A DNA stretch of 64,000 bases from Amycolatopsis sp. WAC 01376 (GCF_003947415.1 NZ_QHKL01000004.1:620001-684000); one strand, 5' to 3'. Positions 8,318-16,869 are shown, counted from the first letter of the stretch. The notes: generated by a model from the sequence alone, not told the origin. Made by a program: numbers and translations.

Positions 8318-8600
8318 GGCGTCTTCTCTTCTTTGAGACGGCGGGGAGGGAGCCAGAGCCGTACGAGCATGCAACAAACCGGGGACAGAATGCAAGAAGT
8401 TGACACGTTTCAGAAATTTTGCGACTGCCTGCCTTGTGGGCAGGCCCGGGTAGCTCTTGGGTTTTGACCTTCAGCCCACGACTGTTCACCGATGTTCGGC
8501 ATATTTCTTATGCGGCACCGGAATGTGAACTGCATATTCCGTCGACTCGGAGTACGGCTGTACACTCAAATCAGGCAATCCGCATGGAGGTCGATTCCTG

Positions 8601-8945
8601 ATGGACGTGACGAAAACCCTGAAGTCCGCGCTCACCGGGACGACAACCGAGTCGAGGTCCGCCGTCCGGGAGCTGCGACGGGAGACCGAGGACCTCGTGG
8701 CCCGGCGCGCGGGAAGGACGGCGAACCGGCTGACCGAACTCGGCGAGCGCCTCGCCGATCTGGTCGTGCTCTCCGGAAGCAGGCTCGCCGGACTCGCTGA
8801 TCGGCACAGCAAGCCCGCGGGCGAGGGCGTGCGCCGGGAAGCGGGCCGGATCGGCGATTCGGTGGAGCGGCTGTCCGTCACGCTTTCGGACCGGGCCATT
8901 CTCCTCGCCGAGGAACTACTCGATCCCAAGCCCCGTCGTCGATGA
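8601..8945 (+). CDS. Small helical protein of unknown function
   Basis: This 114-residue soluble protein, MDVTKTLKSALTG..., is rich in Arg, Glu, Leu and Ala with long amphipathic helices (RELRRETEDLVARRAGR; LTELGERLADLVVL). It has no signal peptide, membrane segment or known domain. A clear ggaggtcg lies 9 nt before the ATG. It is divergent from the GH87 gene over a 283-bp gap whose middle (about 8400-8590) is A/T-richer and probably holds both promoters. The composition resembles phasin-like or scaffold-type helical proteins, but I do not recognise a family. Confidence 0.6.
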   Translation: MDVTKTLKSALTGTTTESRSAVRELRRETEDLVARRAGRTANRLTELGERLADLVVLSGSRLAGLADRHSKPAGEGVRREAGRIGDSVERLSVTLSDRAILLAEELLDPKPRRR

Positions 8946-8969
8946 CCGCGAGGTCCGTGGCTCGATCGG

Positions 8970-9024
8970 TGCGCCCAATGTGGCATTGGAGTCGCTGAGC
9001 GTCCCCAATGCCACATTGGGCGCA
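8970..9024. repeat. Palindromic repeat (family B, copy 1)
   Basis: A perfect 20-bp inverted repeat has arms tgcgcccaatgtggcattgg (8970-8989) and its complement (9005-9024), with a 15-nt loop. It follows the small helical gene by 24 bp. A sister copy with the same architecture lies at 20056-20108, so this is a dispersed element that may also work as a terminator. The rest of 8946-9243 holds no gene. Confidence 0.8.
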
Positions 9025-9243
9025 CCCGCCTTCCGTGGCGCATCGGTGCCATCGGCACTGTCGTGCCGAAAGCCCATGTCCGGTGCGGCCTTCTCCCGTC
9101 TTTAGTCGCTATCGACCGCCGTATCCGCCTGCCTAGCATGGGAAAACCGGTAACGGATCCGGCCGGGCGATCCCTGGTGATCCGCCGCGGCCGTGAACGG
9201 ATGATCCGCCGCTTTCCCGATTCCCCTGCATTGGAAGGCACTC

Positions 9244-9897
9244 ATGCGTATCCGAGGTCTCCTCACCGCCCTGCTGTGCGCGGCCGGGCTCACGACGGTC
9301 GCTCCGGCCGCCGGCGCGGCCCCCATCATCGACGGCGAATACGCCCAGTCCGGCCCGTGGGCGGCCATGATCGAACAGAACGGCCGGCAGTGGTGCTCCG
9401 GTTCGATCATCAGCGCCCGCTGGGTGCTCACCGCCGAGCACTGCGTCGACGAGCCCGGCGCCGAATACTCGGTGCGGGTGGGCGATGTCGACCACCAGGC
9501 CGGGACGTACGCCGTGGTGACCGACATCTACACGCCCTCCAGCGGCGCCGACATCGCGCTGCTGCGGCTCGACCGCTCGGTGAGCACGACCTATGCGTCC
9601 CTTGGTACCTCCGTCGCCGTCGGCGACACCGAATACGTTTATGGCTGGGGTTACAACGAAGACGGTGACCTGCAGCGCTACCTCAAGGTCGCCCGGATGA
9701 CGGTCACCAGTGTCGGGAATGGACTGATCAAGGCACGCCGGGGCAACGGACTGACCAACGGCGGTGACTCGGGCGGACCGGTTTTCGTCGGCGGCAAGCA
9801 GGTCGGCGTGCACATCGCCGGCAACAAGGTGGACAGCTCGACGCACACCGCGATCTCGGCGAACCGCACCTGGATCCGCAACACTTCGGGCATCTAA
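9244..9897 (+). CDS. Secreted trypsin-like serine protease (S1)
   Basis: This 217-residue protein has a Sec signal peptide at about 1-26, cut after AGA. The mature end begins PIIDGEYAQ in place of the classical IVGG, suggesting little or no propeptide. The triad is intact: H66 in TAEHC, D103 in GADIALL and S176 in GDSGGPV. Only the Cys pair around the active-site His (CSGS/EHC) is obvious, fewer disulfides than animal trypsins. Secreted S1 proteases of actinomycetes degrade environmental protein. It is followed after only 2 bp by a regulator gene, so the two are probably cotranscribed. Confidence 0.92.
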   Translation: MRIRGLLTALLCAAGLTTVAPAAGAAPIIDGEYAQSGPWAAMIEQNGRQWCSGSIISARWVLTAEHCVDEPGAEYSVRVGDVDHQAGTYAVVTDIYTPSSGADIALLRLDRSVSTTYASLGTSVAVGDTEYVYGWGYNEDGDLQRYLKVARMTVTSVGNGLIKARRGNGLTNGGDSGGPVFVGGKQVGVHIAGNKVDSSTHTAISANRTWIRNTSGI

Positions 9898-9899
9898 GC

Positions 9900-10874
9900 G
9901 TGTCCTCGGACGGCCTCGCCGCGCAGCTGATCAGACTCGGCGTCGGCGAGACCGCCGCCCGGATCTACCTCCGGATGCTCGAGTCCGCGCCCGTCACCGC
10001 CGAGGGCCTGGACGACGCGGAGACGGTCCGGCCGGCACTGAAAGAGCTGGCCGACGCCGGACTCGCGGTGCCGTCCGGAGTGGACGGGACCGAGTTCCTC
10101 CCCGCGAACCCCAGCGAAGCCCTGACGGCGCTGACCACGCGGCGGCAGGCCGAGCTGCACGACGCGCGGCTCGCGGTCCAGACCGCGTATCGCGCGTTCC
10201 GCCGGGCGCATTCGGGGATGCCGAACGCGCAGGACCTGCTCGAAGTGGTCACCGGCAACGCCATCATCCCCCGGCTGCGACAGCTCGCGACCACGGTGCG
10301 GCATCAGGTGCGCCGTCTCGATTCCCCGCCCTACTTCACCGGCGGCCGCCGGAATCTGCTGGAGGAGGAACAACTGCGGCGCGGGATCACCTACCGCTGT
10401 GTCTACAGTGGAGCGTCGTTCGGCGATCCCGGCTATCTCGCCGACAACATCCTGCCGTGCCTGCGGGCGGGCGAACAGGCGCGCCTCCTGCCCGAGCTCC
10501 CGGTGAAACTGACGCTCTTCGACGACCGTGCGGCCACCATCGCCCTGACCATCCGCGAGGCCGATCGCAACCAGTCCATCGTCGTCGTGCGCCCGTGCAG
10601 CCTCTTCTCCGCGCTGGAGGGACTGTTCGAAACGTCCTGGGCCGCGGCGCTCCCGCTCGACCGGCAAGGACGGACGGCCGAGCAGCCGATCCGGCCGATC
10701 GAGCGGCAGCTGCTGATCCTGCTCGCCGCCGGCCTCAAGGACGACGAGATCGCCGCCTCGCTCGGCGTCAGCAGGCGCACCCTGTTCCGCTATCTCGAAA
10801 CCCTGATGGACCGCGCGGGCGTCTCCAGCAGGTTTCAGCTGGGGGTGTTCGCCGCCCACAACGGCTGGCTCTGA
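9900..10874 (+). CDS. TrmB/LuxR-type helix-turn-helix regulator
   Basis: This 324-residue protein has an N-terminal TrmB-like winged segment (IRLGVGETAARIYLRMLES, about 11-60), a middle sensing region containing a phospholipase-D-like strand pattern, and a C-terminal LuxR/GerE helix-turn-helix at about 265-315 (AAGLKDDEIAASLGVSRRTLFRYLETLM). This two-HTH layout is common in actinomycete regulators with no recognised phosphoacceptor. GTG at 9900 starts 2 bp after the protease stop, so translation may be coupled and the regulator may govern the protease or the small gene at 10982. Confidence 0.8.
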   Translation: MSSDGLAAQLIRLGVGETAARIYLRMLESAPVTAEGLDDAETVRPALKELADAGLAVPSGVDGTEFLPANPSEALTALTTRRQAELHDARLAVQTAYRAFRRAHSGMPNAQDLLEVVTGNAIIPRLRQLATTVRHQVRRLDSPPYFTGGRRNLLEEEQLRRGITYRCVYSGASFGDPGYLADNILPCLRAGEQARLLPELPVKLTLFDDRAATIALTIREADRNQSIVVVRPCSLFSALEGLFETSWAAALPLDRQGRTAEQPIRPIERQLLILLAAGLKDDEIAASLGVSRRTLFRYLETLMDRAGVSSRFQLGVFAAHNGWL

Positions 10875-10981
10875 CGAGCCGTGCGAGCAGTCCTCACCCG
10901 GATGGGGTCACCCGGCTAGCCCATCCCCGCTGCGAAGAACGCGCGGACGGCGGAAGGTGATCTTGAAAGGAGGGCGGCACC

Positions 10982-11125
10982 ATGGGCAATCACCGACAGC
11001 ATCACCGTCAGCACGACGGTACCGCGTCGCTCCGGATCGCCACCGCCGGTCTGCGGGTGTTCGCGGTCGTCGTCGCGGTCGCGGCCTGCGCCTGGCTCGC
11101 GCTCTGGCTCGCGTTCACCCTCTGA
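10982..11125 (+). CDS. 47-residue single-pass membrane peptide
   Basis: A very strong ribosome binding site, aaaggaggg, lies just before ATG 10982. The product has a His/Gln-rich cytoplasmic head (MGNHRQHHRQHDGTASLRIA) and one hydrophobic segment at about 25-46 ending WLALWLAFTL at the C terminus. It is below normal gene-calling size, but the start signal, codon bias and membrane helix support it. Its last 11 bp overlap the convergent proline-rich gene. Function unknown. Confidence 0.65.
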   Translation: MGNHRQHHRQHDGTASLRIATAGLRVFAVVVAVAACAWLALWLAFTL

Positions 11126-11345
11126 GCCCGGCCGGTCCCGGCTCGGTTTCCGGCGGGCTCCCTGGCTCCGTCAACGGACGGTCCGGTCCCGGTTCGGGGA
11201 GCCGTTCGGGCACCCCGGGGTCCGGGACCGGCTCTGGCCTGCCTGGGTCCGGCACCGGTTCGGGGATCCCGGGATCGGGAAGCTCGGGATCCGGCGGCAT
11301 GGGGTCCGGCGGCGCCGGAGGCGCGGTCATTCGAGCAGTCGTCAT
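11115..11345 (-). CDS. Proline-rich low-complexity small protein
   Basis: This 76-residue protein is built almost entirely of Pro, Asp, Glu and Gly in short units such as PDPG and PEPVPDPG between about residues 20 and 55, with a short MTTARMTAPP head. It has no membrane segment. An aggaggt site sits 6 nt before the ATG on the minus strand, the best reason to accept the gene. On the plus strand the same DNA reads as a Gly/Ser repeat, which I treat as shadow. Such acidic proline tracts are usually unfolded spacers; function unknown. Confidence 0.55.
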   Translation of the reverse strand: MTTARMTAPPAPPDPMPPDPELPDPGIPEPVPDPGRPEPVPDPGVPERLPEPGPDRPLTEPGSPPETEPGPAGLRG

Positions 11346-11400
11346 CGCACTACCTCCTGCTCACGCCACTACCCGATCCGCCCCCGGCCAAAACGGCCCG

Positions 11401-12153
11401 CTAGCCCGTGTGAGTGACGATCCAGTCCGCGATGACGTCCGCACGCGAGGTCGTCTCGATCCCGGCGTGCGGGCAATTCGGCCCGGTGGCCTCCAGCGAG
11501 ACCAAGACGCCGCTCTTGCCTCCCGGGACGAAGTACGGCGCGCCCGAGTCGTAAGTGCAGGCGCTGGTCGTGATCGACGGCGCGGCACCGCGGACACCGA
11601 TCGTCGCCGGGGCCACCGTCGCCACCTGGACGGTGCCTTGCTGCATCCGGGTCGCGGGAGCGGGATTCGTGGCGGTCAAACTGCCCCAGCCCGCCAACGT
11701 CAGCTGCTGGCCGACCTTCGGCAGCACCCGGTTCACCGTCAGCGGGGCCACGGTGGTCACCGGAGTGTCCAGTTTGATGAGGGCGACGTCGTTTTCCTTC
11801 GCCTGCAACACTTCGGTCGCCTTGCGGGCCACGCCTGATTCGGTCGCTTCGTCGACAAGCCCCAACGTCACCATCGTCGGATACGGCACCTTGCCCGCGA
11901 CCCGCTTGCGGTGCGCGTCGTGGAAGCAGTGCCCGGTGGTGACGACCCAGCCTGGTGCGATCAGCGCACCCGTGCAGTAACTGTTGTAGGTCGAGCCGTC
12001 CGGGCGCGGGATCTTCGTCATCGCGATCTTCGCGACGAACCCGAACTGCCCGAGTGGGACATCGGTGCCGTGGGCGACGTCCGGCGCGGCGAGCGCGGCC
12101 GGAGCGGTGGTGATGGTCAGGACAGCAGCGGCCAGCAGGGCGCGCAGACGCAA
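11401..12153 (-). CDS. Secreted S1-family serine protease with altered active-site loop
   Basis: This 250-residue protein has a signal peptide at about 1-23. The trypsin fold shows H75 in VVTTGHC and D122 in ENDVALI. The nucleophile S203 sits in YDSGAPYF in place of the normal GDSGGP. The Gly before Asp and the second Gly after Ser are both replaced, which would crowd the oxyanion hole, so activity may be reduced or specificity changed. Cys pairs are present at 60/76 and late in the chain. It stands alone, convergent with the small genes before it and 75 bp downstream of the LysR gene in the same orientation. Confidence 0.85.
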   Translation of the reverse strand: MRLRALLAAAVLTITTAPAALAAPDVAHGTDVPLGQFGFVAKIAMTKIPRPDGSTYNSYCTGALIAPGWVVTTGHCFHDAHRKRVAGKVPYPTMVTLGLVDEATESGVARKATEVLQAKENDVALIKLDTPVTTVAPLTVNRVLPKVGQQLTLAGWGSLTATNPAPATRMQQGTVQVATVAPATIGVRGAAPSITTSACTYDSGAPYFVPGGKSGVLVSLEATGPNCPHAGIETTSRADVIADWIVTHTG

Positions 12154-12228
12154 TTTCTTACCCTTCGTCGATGAGGTGATCCGAGGCTAGGACCCACTGC
12201 CCGACAAGGGGAATTCCCCGACCAGGTG

Positions 12229-13200
12229 TCACCCGATGGCACGCCGTGCGATCGGTTCACCGCGGCGGGCGAGCCAGTGGCGATAGGTGAGGCTGCCTTC
12301 GGTGTCGGACCGGTAAGCCGACTCGGCCGCGGCGATCAAGGCATCGCTGTTCCCACCGAAAGCACCTTCGACGCTCCAGGCGATCAGATATCGCATCCAC
12401 AGCGGATCTCCCGCCAGCGCGCGGATCGCGATTCCCGGCGAGGCGGGAAAGGTGACCTGACAAGGGGAAATCGCCCGGCCCGCCGCGATCAGGCGTTGCA
12501 GTGGCCGCAGTTCCGTGCTCCGGTGCGCGACCTTCGGCCGGAATCCGGCCCGCGCACAGGCTTCCTCGAAGCATTCCGGCCAGCCTGCCCCGTCGGACGG
12601 TCCGAGCACCCACCGTTCCCCGGCCAGATCGGCGAGGTCGATCTCGCGGTGCCCGGCGGCCGGATGGTCCGCGGCGATCGCCACGAACACCGGTTGCGTG
12701 GCCAGCGGCCGCGAAACCACACCCGGCGCGGACGGCAGGACGTGCCCGGGATAGTCGGCGACGACGGCGGCGTCGAGCTGTCCGCAGGCCACGAGATCCA
12801 GCAGCCGCGACGGCGAGAATTCGGTGGTCACCGAAACCGCTTGCCCCCGGCCGGAATCGCCGAGCCGGTCCGCCAGTTCGACGACCATCGAACCGCCGAT
12901 CCCACCCAGCGCGACAGGGCGTTCTTCGCCTTCCGCCAGCCAGCGTGCCGCGTCACGGTGCATCGTGTCCGCCGCGGCGAGGACGGCCCGCGCGCGGCCG
13001 AGCACGCATTCGCCGAACGCCGTCGGGAAGACGCCGCCCCGCCCGCGGACGAACAGGGTTCCGCCGAACGCGCGCTCGATCCGTTGCACGGCGGCGGTCA
13101 GCGCGGGCTGGGTGCTCCCGATCTCGATCGCCGCGCGCGTGATGCTGCCCGCGTCGGCGACGGCGCACACCACGCGCAGGTGACGTAACTCGACGTCCAT
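12229..13200 (-). CDS. LysR-family transcriptional regulator
   Basis: This 323-residue protein has the typical LysR helix-turn-helix at residues 1-60 (LRHLRVVCAVADAGSITRAAIEIGSTQPALTAAVQRIERAFGG, read in parts) and a periplasmic-binding-type effector domain at about 90-300. The start is ATG 13200; the frame is open upstream to 13530 but lacks LysR similarity there. It is divergent from the M64 peptidase gene across 94 bp, so this peptidase is its most likely target, with autoregulation. The effector is unknown. Confidence 0.88.
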   Translation of the reverse strand: MDVELRHLRVVCAVADAGSITRAAIEIGSTQPALTAAVQRIERAFGGTLFVRGRGGVFPTAFGECVLGRARAVLAAADTMHRDAARWLAEGEERPVALGGIGGSMVVELADRLGDSGRGQAVSVTTEFSPSRLLDLVACGQLDAAVVADYPGHVLPSAPGVVSRPLATQPVFVAIAADHPAAGHREIDLADLAGERWVLGPSDGAGWPECFEEACARAGFRPKVAHRSTELRPLQRLIAAGRAISPCQVTFPASPGIAIRALAGDPLWMRYLIAWSVEGAFGGNSDALIAAAESAYRSDTEGSLTYRHWLARRGEPIARRAIG

Positions 13201-13294
13201 CACGCGGACCTTATGGCCACTTGGGATGTGCCGGAAGCCGTCGAAAGTCGGGATCGTTTTTCGTACTCCCCCACCCTCCCCGCAAGGAGTACGC

Positions 13295-14257
13295 ATGCGA
13301 CGCGCCTGTCTCGTGTTCGCGCTGACCGCCACCCTCGCCGCCGCACTCGTTCCCGCGACGGCGTCGGCGGCTCCCCGGTTCACGACGTCGATGGAGGCCT
13401 TCGAACCAGGAGGAACCATCACCCGGGTGGACGTCACCCGGCCCGCTTCGGACAGAACCGCCGCGCCGCAGCAGATCGCGAGCGCCGCCGCGGTGACCCC
13501 GATCGAAACCAACGGCCCGAGCGAGACCACCTTCGACCTGGTCTTCGTCGGTGACGGCTACACCTCGACCCAGCTGGGCACGTACTCGCAGCACGTCCGC
13601 TCCAGCATCGCGGCGCTGTTCGCCATCGAGCCGTACAAGAGCTACCGCAAACAGTTCAACCTCTGGCAGGTCGACGTGGTGTCACCCCAGTCCGGCATCA
13701 CCAACGACCCGACCCAGGGGATCCGGCGCAACACCGCGCTGGGCTCGTACTTCTGGTGCGGCGGCATCGAACGGTTGTTGTGCGTCAACGAAACCAAGGC
13801 GAACCAGTACGCCGCGGCCGCGCCGGACGTCGATCAGGTCATCATGCTGGCGAACACCACGAAGTACGGCGGCGCCGGCGGCGGGGTCGCGACCTCCTCG
13901 GGCGGCAACATCCAGGCCAGTCAGATCGTCGCCCACGAACTCGGGCACTCCATCGGCGGGCTCGCCGACGAGTACGACTACGGCACCTGCGATACCCGCG
14001 AACCCCGGGAGCCCAACGCTTCCGCGCTCACGGCCGCGCAGATGCGGGACCGCAAAGCCAAGTGGTACACCTGGCTCGGCAAGCCTTCCCCCGACGGCGG
14101 CACGGTCGGCGCCTTCGAAGGATCCCGTTACTGCAAGACCGGGATGTACCGCCCCAGCGTGAACTCGCTGATGCGCACGCTCGGGCAGCCCTTCAACCCG
14201 CCGAGCACCGAAGCGATGATCGCGGGCTTCCACCGCGAAACCGCTCATCGGCACTGA
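13295..14257 (+). CDS. Secreted M64-family metallopeptidase
   Basis: This 320-residue protein has a signal peptide at about 1-26. The zinc site is HELGHSIGGLADEYDYG: H214, E215 and H218 form HExxH, and the following DEY supplies the third ligand region, as in the M64 (IgA peptidase) family. The preceding segment FDLVFVGDGYTSTQLGTY is another M64 hallmark. M64 enzymes are exported zinc endopeptidases. ATG 13295 follows aaggagt at 8 nt; longer frames upstream lack a site. It is divergent from a LysR regulator. Confidence 0.9.
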   Translation: MRRACLVFALTATLAAALVPATASAAPRFTTSMEAFEPGGTITRVDVTRPASDRTAAPQQIASAAAVTPIETNGPSETTFDLVFVGDGYTSTQLGTYSQHVRSSIAALFAIEPYKSYRKQFNLWQVDVVSPQSGITNDPTQGIRRNTALGSYFWCGGIERLLCVNETKANQYAAAAPDVDQVIMLANTTKYGGAGGGVATSSGGNIQASQIVAHELGHSIGGLADEYDYGTCDTREPREPNASALTAAQMRDRKAKWYTWLGKPSPDGGTVGAFEGSRYCKTGMYRPSVNSLMRTLGQPFNPPSTEAMIAGFHRETAHRH

Positions 14258-14505
14258 TCCCTCGTCATGGCCTCTTGGCCGGGCCGCCGGCGTGGTCGGC
14301 GAGCCCGGTCGCCATGCCCCGCATGAAGCGGCGGAGATACCACCGGAAGATCCACGCGCTCCCCTTACGTTCCGTGCCAACGGATCCGCGTTCCCCCGCC
14401 GGGTATTCCGCGCAACTCGACCGAGGCCTGGTAATCGACCATCACCGGGACGTCCACCCCCTCTTGGGCGGCCGGGTCACCATGCGCGGAATTGCGGGGC
14501 CGTGA

Positions 14506-14904
14506 TCAGGAATTGCGGTATTCCGAGGGCCGCGATCCGGTGTGCCGCAGGAAAGCGGCCGACAAGGCGCCGGGTGTGGCGAATCCGCATCTTTCCGCGA
14601 TCCGCGCGATCGGGAGATCGGTGCCGCGCAGCAGTCTTCGCGCCTCCTCGATGCGGAGCCCGCCAAGGAAACGATGCAGTGTCTCGCCGGTCTTCTCTTT
14701 GAAGACCCGGATGAAGTGATAGACGCTGAGATGTACGTCCCCGGCGATTTCGGCGACGCTGAGCGGGTCGCCCAGCCGGTCACACATCAACGCGACGGCG
14801 GCGCGAACCCGCTCGTCGAGCAACGGATCTCCGCCGGCCACGGACGCCGCCATCGCCTCGTGGTCCACCGCGCGGCCGCCCAGCCGCGCGGCGACCGATT
14901 CCAC
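14506..14904 (-). CDS. AraC-family DNA-binding protein (apparently shortened by a frameshift)
   Basis: From GTG 14904 this reads 132 residues with a complete C-terminal AraC double helix-turn-helix (SVAEIAGDVHLSVYHFIRVF; IARIAERCGFATPGALSAAF) ending TGSRPSEYRNS. A plausible native N terminus, VVFDSERFDLQPYTGFDMSR, lies just upstream in another frame starting at GTG 14962, 10 bp after the oxidoreductase stop. One base of shift between 14905 and 14908 would join them into about 152 residues. It follows the LLM oxidoreductase in the same direction and is probably cotranscribed. It may be functional from the internal GTG, be a frameshifted pseudogene, or carry a sequencing error. Confidence 0.6.
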   Translation of the reverse strand: MESVAARLGGRAVDHEAMAASVAGGDPLLDERVRAAVALMCDRLGDPLSVAEIAGDVHLSVYHFIRVFKEKTGETLHRFLGGLRIEEARRLLRGTDLPIARIAERCGFATPGALSAAFLRHTGSRPSEYRNS

Positions 14905-14972
14905 GGGACATGTCGAAACCGGTGTACGGCTGAAGGTCGAATCGCTCGGAATCGAACACCACGGTTTCGAGG

Positions 14973-16028
14973 CTAGCCGAGCAGCTCCTTCACTCGCGGG
15001 ATGACCTGCTCGCCGTACAGCCGGATCGAGTTCAGGCGCTGCTCGTGCGGAAGCGCTCCGACGCTGTACTTGAGCTGGAAGCGCGACAGGCCGAGGGTCC
15101 GCACCGCCCAGGCGATCTTCTGCGCGACGGTTTCCGGAGAGCCGACGAAGAGTGCACCGCGCGCCCCGGCCATCGCGTCGTAGTCGGCACGGGACATCGG
15201 GCCCCAGCCCCGTTCCGCGCCGATCTTGGCGAAAGCGGCCTGGTGATGCGCGAAGTGCTGGGCAACGGCCAATTCGTCGGTCTCGGCGATGTGACCAGGG
15301 CTGTGCATCGAGATCGGCAGCTCCTGGTGACCCGCCTCCTTCACCGCACGCCGGTACAGGTCCGCGAGCGGGGTGAACCGCTCCGGCGACCCGCCGATCA
15401 CGGCCATCACCAGCGGCAGGCCGTACGCGGCCGCGCGGACCACCGACTGCGGGGTGCCGCCGACGCCGACCCAGGCGGGCAGACTGCCCGATTCGGTGAC
15501 CGGGAACGCCTGCGCGCCTTCCAGCGCGGGGCGGACGGTCCCGGACCAGTCGACCGGCTTCTCCCCCTGCAACTGGGTGAACAGGTCGAGTTTCTCGGCG
15601 AAGAGCACCTCGTAGTCGTCCAGCGAATACCCGAACAGCGGGAACGACTCGGTGAACGAACCCCGGCCGAGCGTGACTTCGGCGCGGCCACGGGAAACGG
15701 CGTCCAGCGTGGCGAACCGCTCGTACACGCGCACCGGGTCGTCCGAGCTGAGCACCGTGACGGCCGTGCCCAGCCGGAGCCGTTCGGTCTGCCCCGCGAT
15801 CGCGGCCAGCACGACGTCCGGCGAGGACACCGCCATCTCCGCGCGGTGATGTTCGCCGACGCCGAAGTAGTCCACGCCCACCTGGTCGGCGAGGACGCCT
15901 TCGGCCACGACCTGACGGATGGCTTCGGCCTGGCTCACCGGCTGGCCGTCCGCGCCGTTCTCGACGTCGCCGAACGTGTCCAGGCCGAAGGACGGCTCTT
16001 GCCGGGTGCCCAGGATCTCGTAACCCAT
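14973..16028 (-). CDS. LLM-class flavin-dependent oxidoreductase
   Basis: This 351-residue bacterial-luciferase-like TIM barrel belongs to the subgroup with MGYEILGTR at the start, then DYFGVGEHH and a SRGRAEVTLGRGSF motif. These enzymes use FMNH2 or F420 to oxidise or monooxygenate small organic substrates. ATG 16028 is chosen over the upstream frame start because aggagttgg lies 4 nt before it. It leads a probable two-gene operon with the AraC-type regulator. The substrate cannot be inferred. Confidence 0.85.
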   Translation of the reverse strand: MGYEILGTRQEPSFGLDTFGDVENGADGQPVSQAEAIRQVVAEGVLADQVGVDYFGVGEHHRAEMAVSSPDVVLAAIAGQTERLRLGTAVTVLSSDDPVRVYERFATLDAVSRGRAEVTLGRGSFTESFPLFGYSLDDYEVLFAEKLDLFTQLQGEKPVDWSGTVRPALEGAQAFPVTESGSLPAWVGVGGTPQSVVRAAAYGLPLVMAVIGGSPERFTPLADLYRRAVKEAGHQELPISMHSPGHIAETDELAVAQHFAHHQAAFAKIGAERGWGPMSRADYDAMAGARGALFVGSPETVAQKIAWAVRTLGLSRFQLKYSVGALPHEQRLNSIRLYGEQVIPRVKELLG

Positions 16029-16213
16029 GTCCAACTCCTCAAGTAGTTGAACGCTCAAACGTCGGGTCGGGTGATCGTATTCCGCGCCGGTTCGAGGACT
16101 GCCACAGTCTCGTGAGTCGCCGGTGCGCGCATGTCGTCCCTCCGGACACGCGAGTCGTCCGCGATCCCGCGATCAGCCGAGCCGGAATCCAGTAGGTACC
16201 GGAGCCACCCTTG

Positions 16214-16243
16214 CCTCTAACCCGAATCGCCACTCACGACCCA
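16214..16243. repeat. Solo arm of palindrome family A
   Basis: The motif cctctaaccc followed by gccactcacgaccc repeats the right arm and part of the spacer of the 191-246 element, here without a facing left arm. It lies in the otherwise empty gap between the LLM gene and the SecD-like lipoprotein gene, 15 bp downstream of the lipoprotein stop. Confidence 0.5.
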
Positions 16244-16257
16244 CCGCGCCTCCAGGC

Positions 16258-16869
16258 TCAGGCGCCGGCGATGTCGCGTGCCAGCTGACGGGCTTCGGTC
16301 ATGGTGAACTTGCCGTTGATCTGGGTTTCGCCGCCGACGATGGCGGACTGGATCATCGGCGCGGTCAGTACGCGGCTCTTCAGCACCATCGCGACCTGCT
16401 TGCCGACGTTCCCCGCGGTCCAGTCGGCCCACGTCCGCGCACCCGCGTCGGTGAAGCTGAGCCCGACGAGCGGGCCTCCCGACTCCGTAGCGAGCCTGGC
16501 GTTCGCCCGGCTGAGGTCGGCTCCGGTGAGGAACGCCGGGCCGAGCAGGTATTTGGTGCCCTCCACGCGGTCGCAGCTGACCAGCGGGAGCGCCGGATCG
16601 TCCCGGCCGTCCAGCGGATCCGGCCCCGCCGAGCAGTCCAGCGCCGCGGCAGCGGCCTGTTGCCCGGCGGGATCGGTGCTCTGCCGGTCGGTCGCCGAAC
16701 CTGTCGGCGGCCCCGGCGGGAGCTCGGCCAGCACCGGCCGGAACCGCAGCCGCGACCCGTCCTTGATCGTGAAGCTGTCGCCCTCGGGCTCGGCTTGGCC
16801 GGAGACCCCGCCTTGACAACCGGCGAGACCGAACAGGACAAGCGCCACTACGACGCGAAGTATTCGCAC
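16258..16869 (-). CDS. Lipoprotein with an isolated SecD P1-head-like domain
   Basis: This 203-residue protein starts at GTG 16869 with a lipoprotein signal, lipobox LAGC and Cys18. The C-terminal 120 residues match the SecD periplasmic first-domain head: KYLLGPAFLTGADLSRANA, LVGLSFTDAGARTWADWT, VAMVLKSRVLTAPMIQSAI and GGETQINGKFTMTEARQLAR. In SecDF this head helps pull exported proteins across the membrane using the proton gradient. Here the 12 membrane helices are absent, so the domain would sit anchored outside the cell by lipid alone. No sec genes are nearby. Function is unknown; secretion assistance or a binding role is speculation. Confidence 0.75.
   Translation of the reverse strand: MRILRVVVALVLFGLAGCQGGVSGQAEPEGDSFTIKDGSRLRFRPVLAELPPGPPTGSATDRQSTDPAGQQAAAAALDCSAGPDPLDGRDDPALPLVSCDRVEGTKYLLGPAFLTGADLSRANARLATESGGPLVGLSFTDAGARTWADWTAGNVGKQVAMVLKSRVLTAPMIQSAIVGGETQINGKFTMTEARQLARDIAGA

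Noticed and set aside
5648..8467. A 939-codon open frame on the plus strand opposite the GH87 gene
   Set aside because: It is rich in Arg/Val/Gly/Asp with no domain, start signal or composition of a folded protein; it is the antisense shadow of a G+C-rich gene.
10957..11838. A Gly/Ser-repeat protein on the plus strand around 11.1-11.4 kb
   Set aside because: The repeat is the opposite-strand reading of the proline-rich gene, which has the better ribosome binding site.
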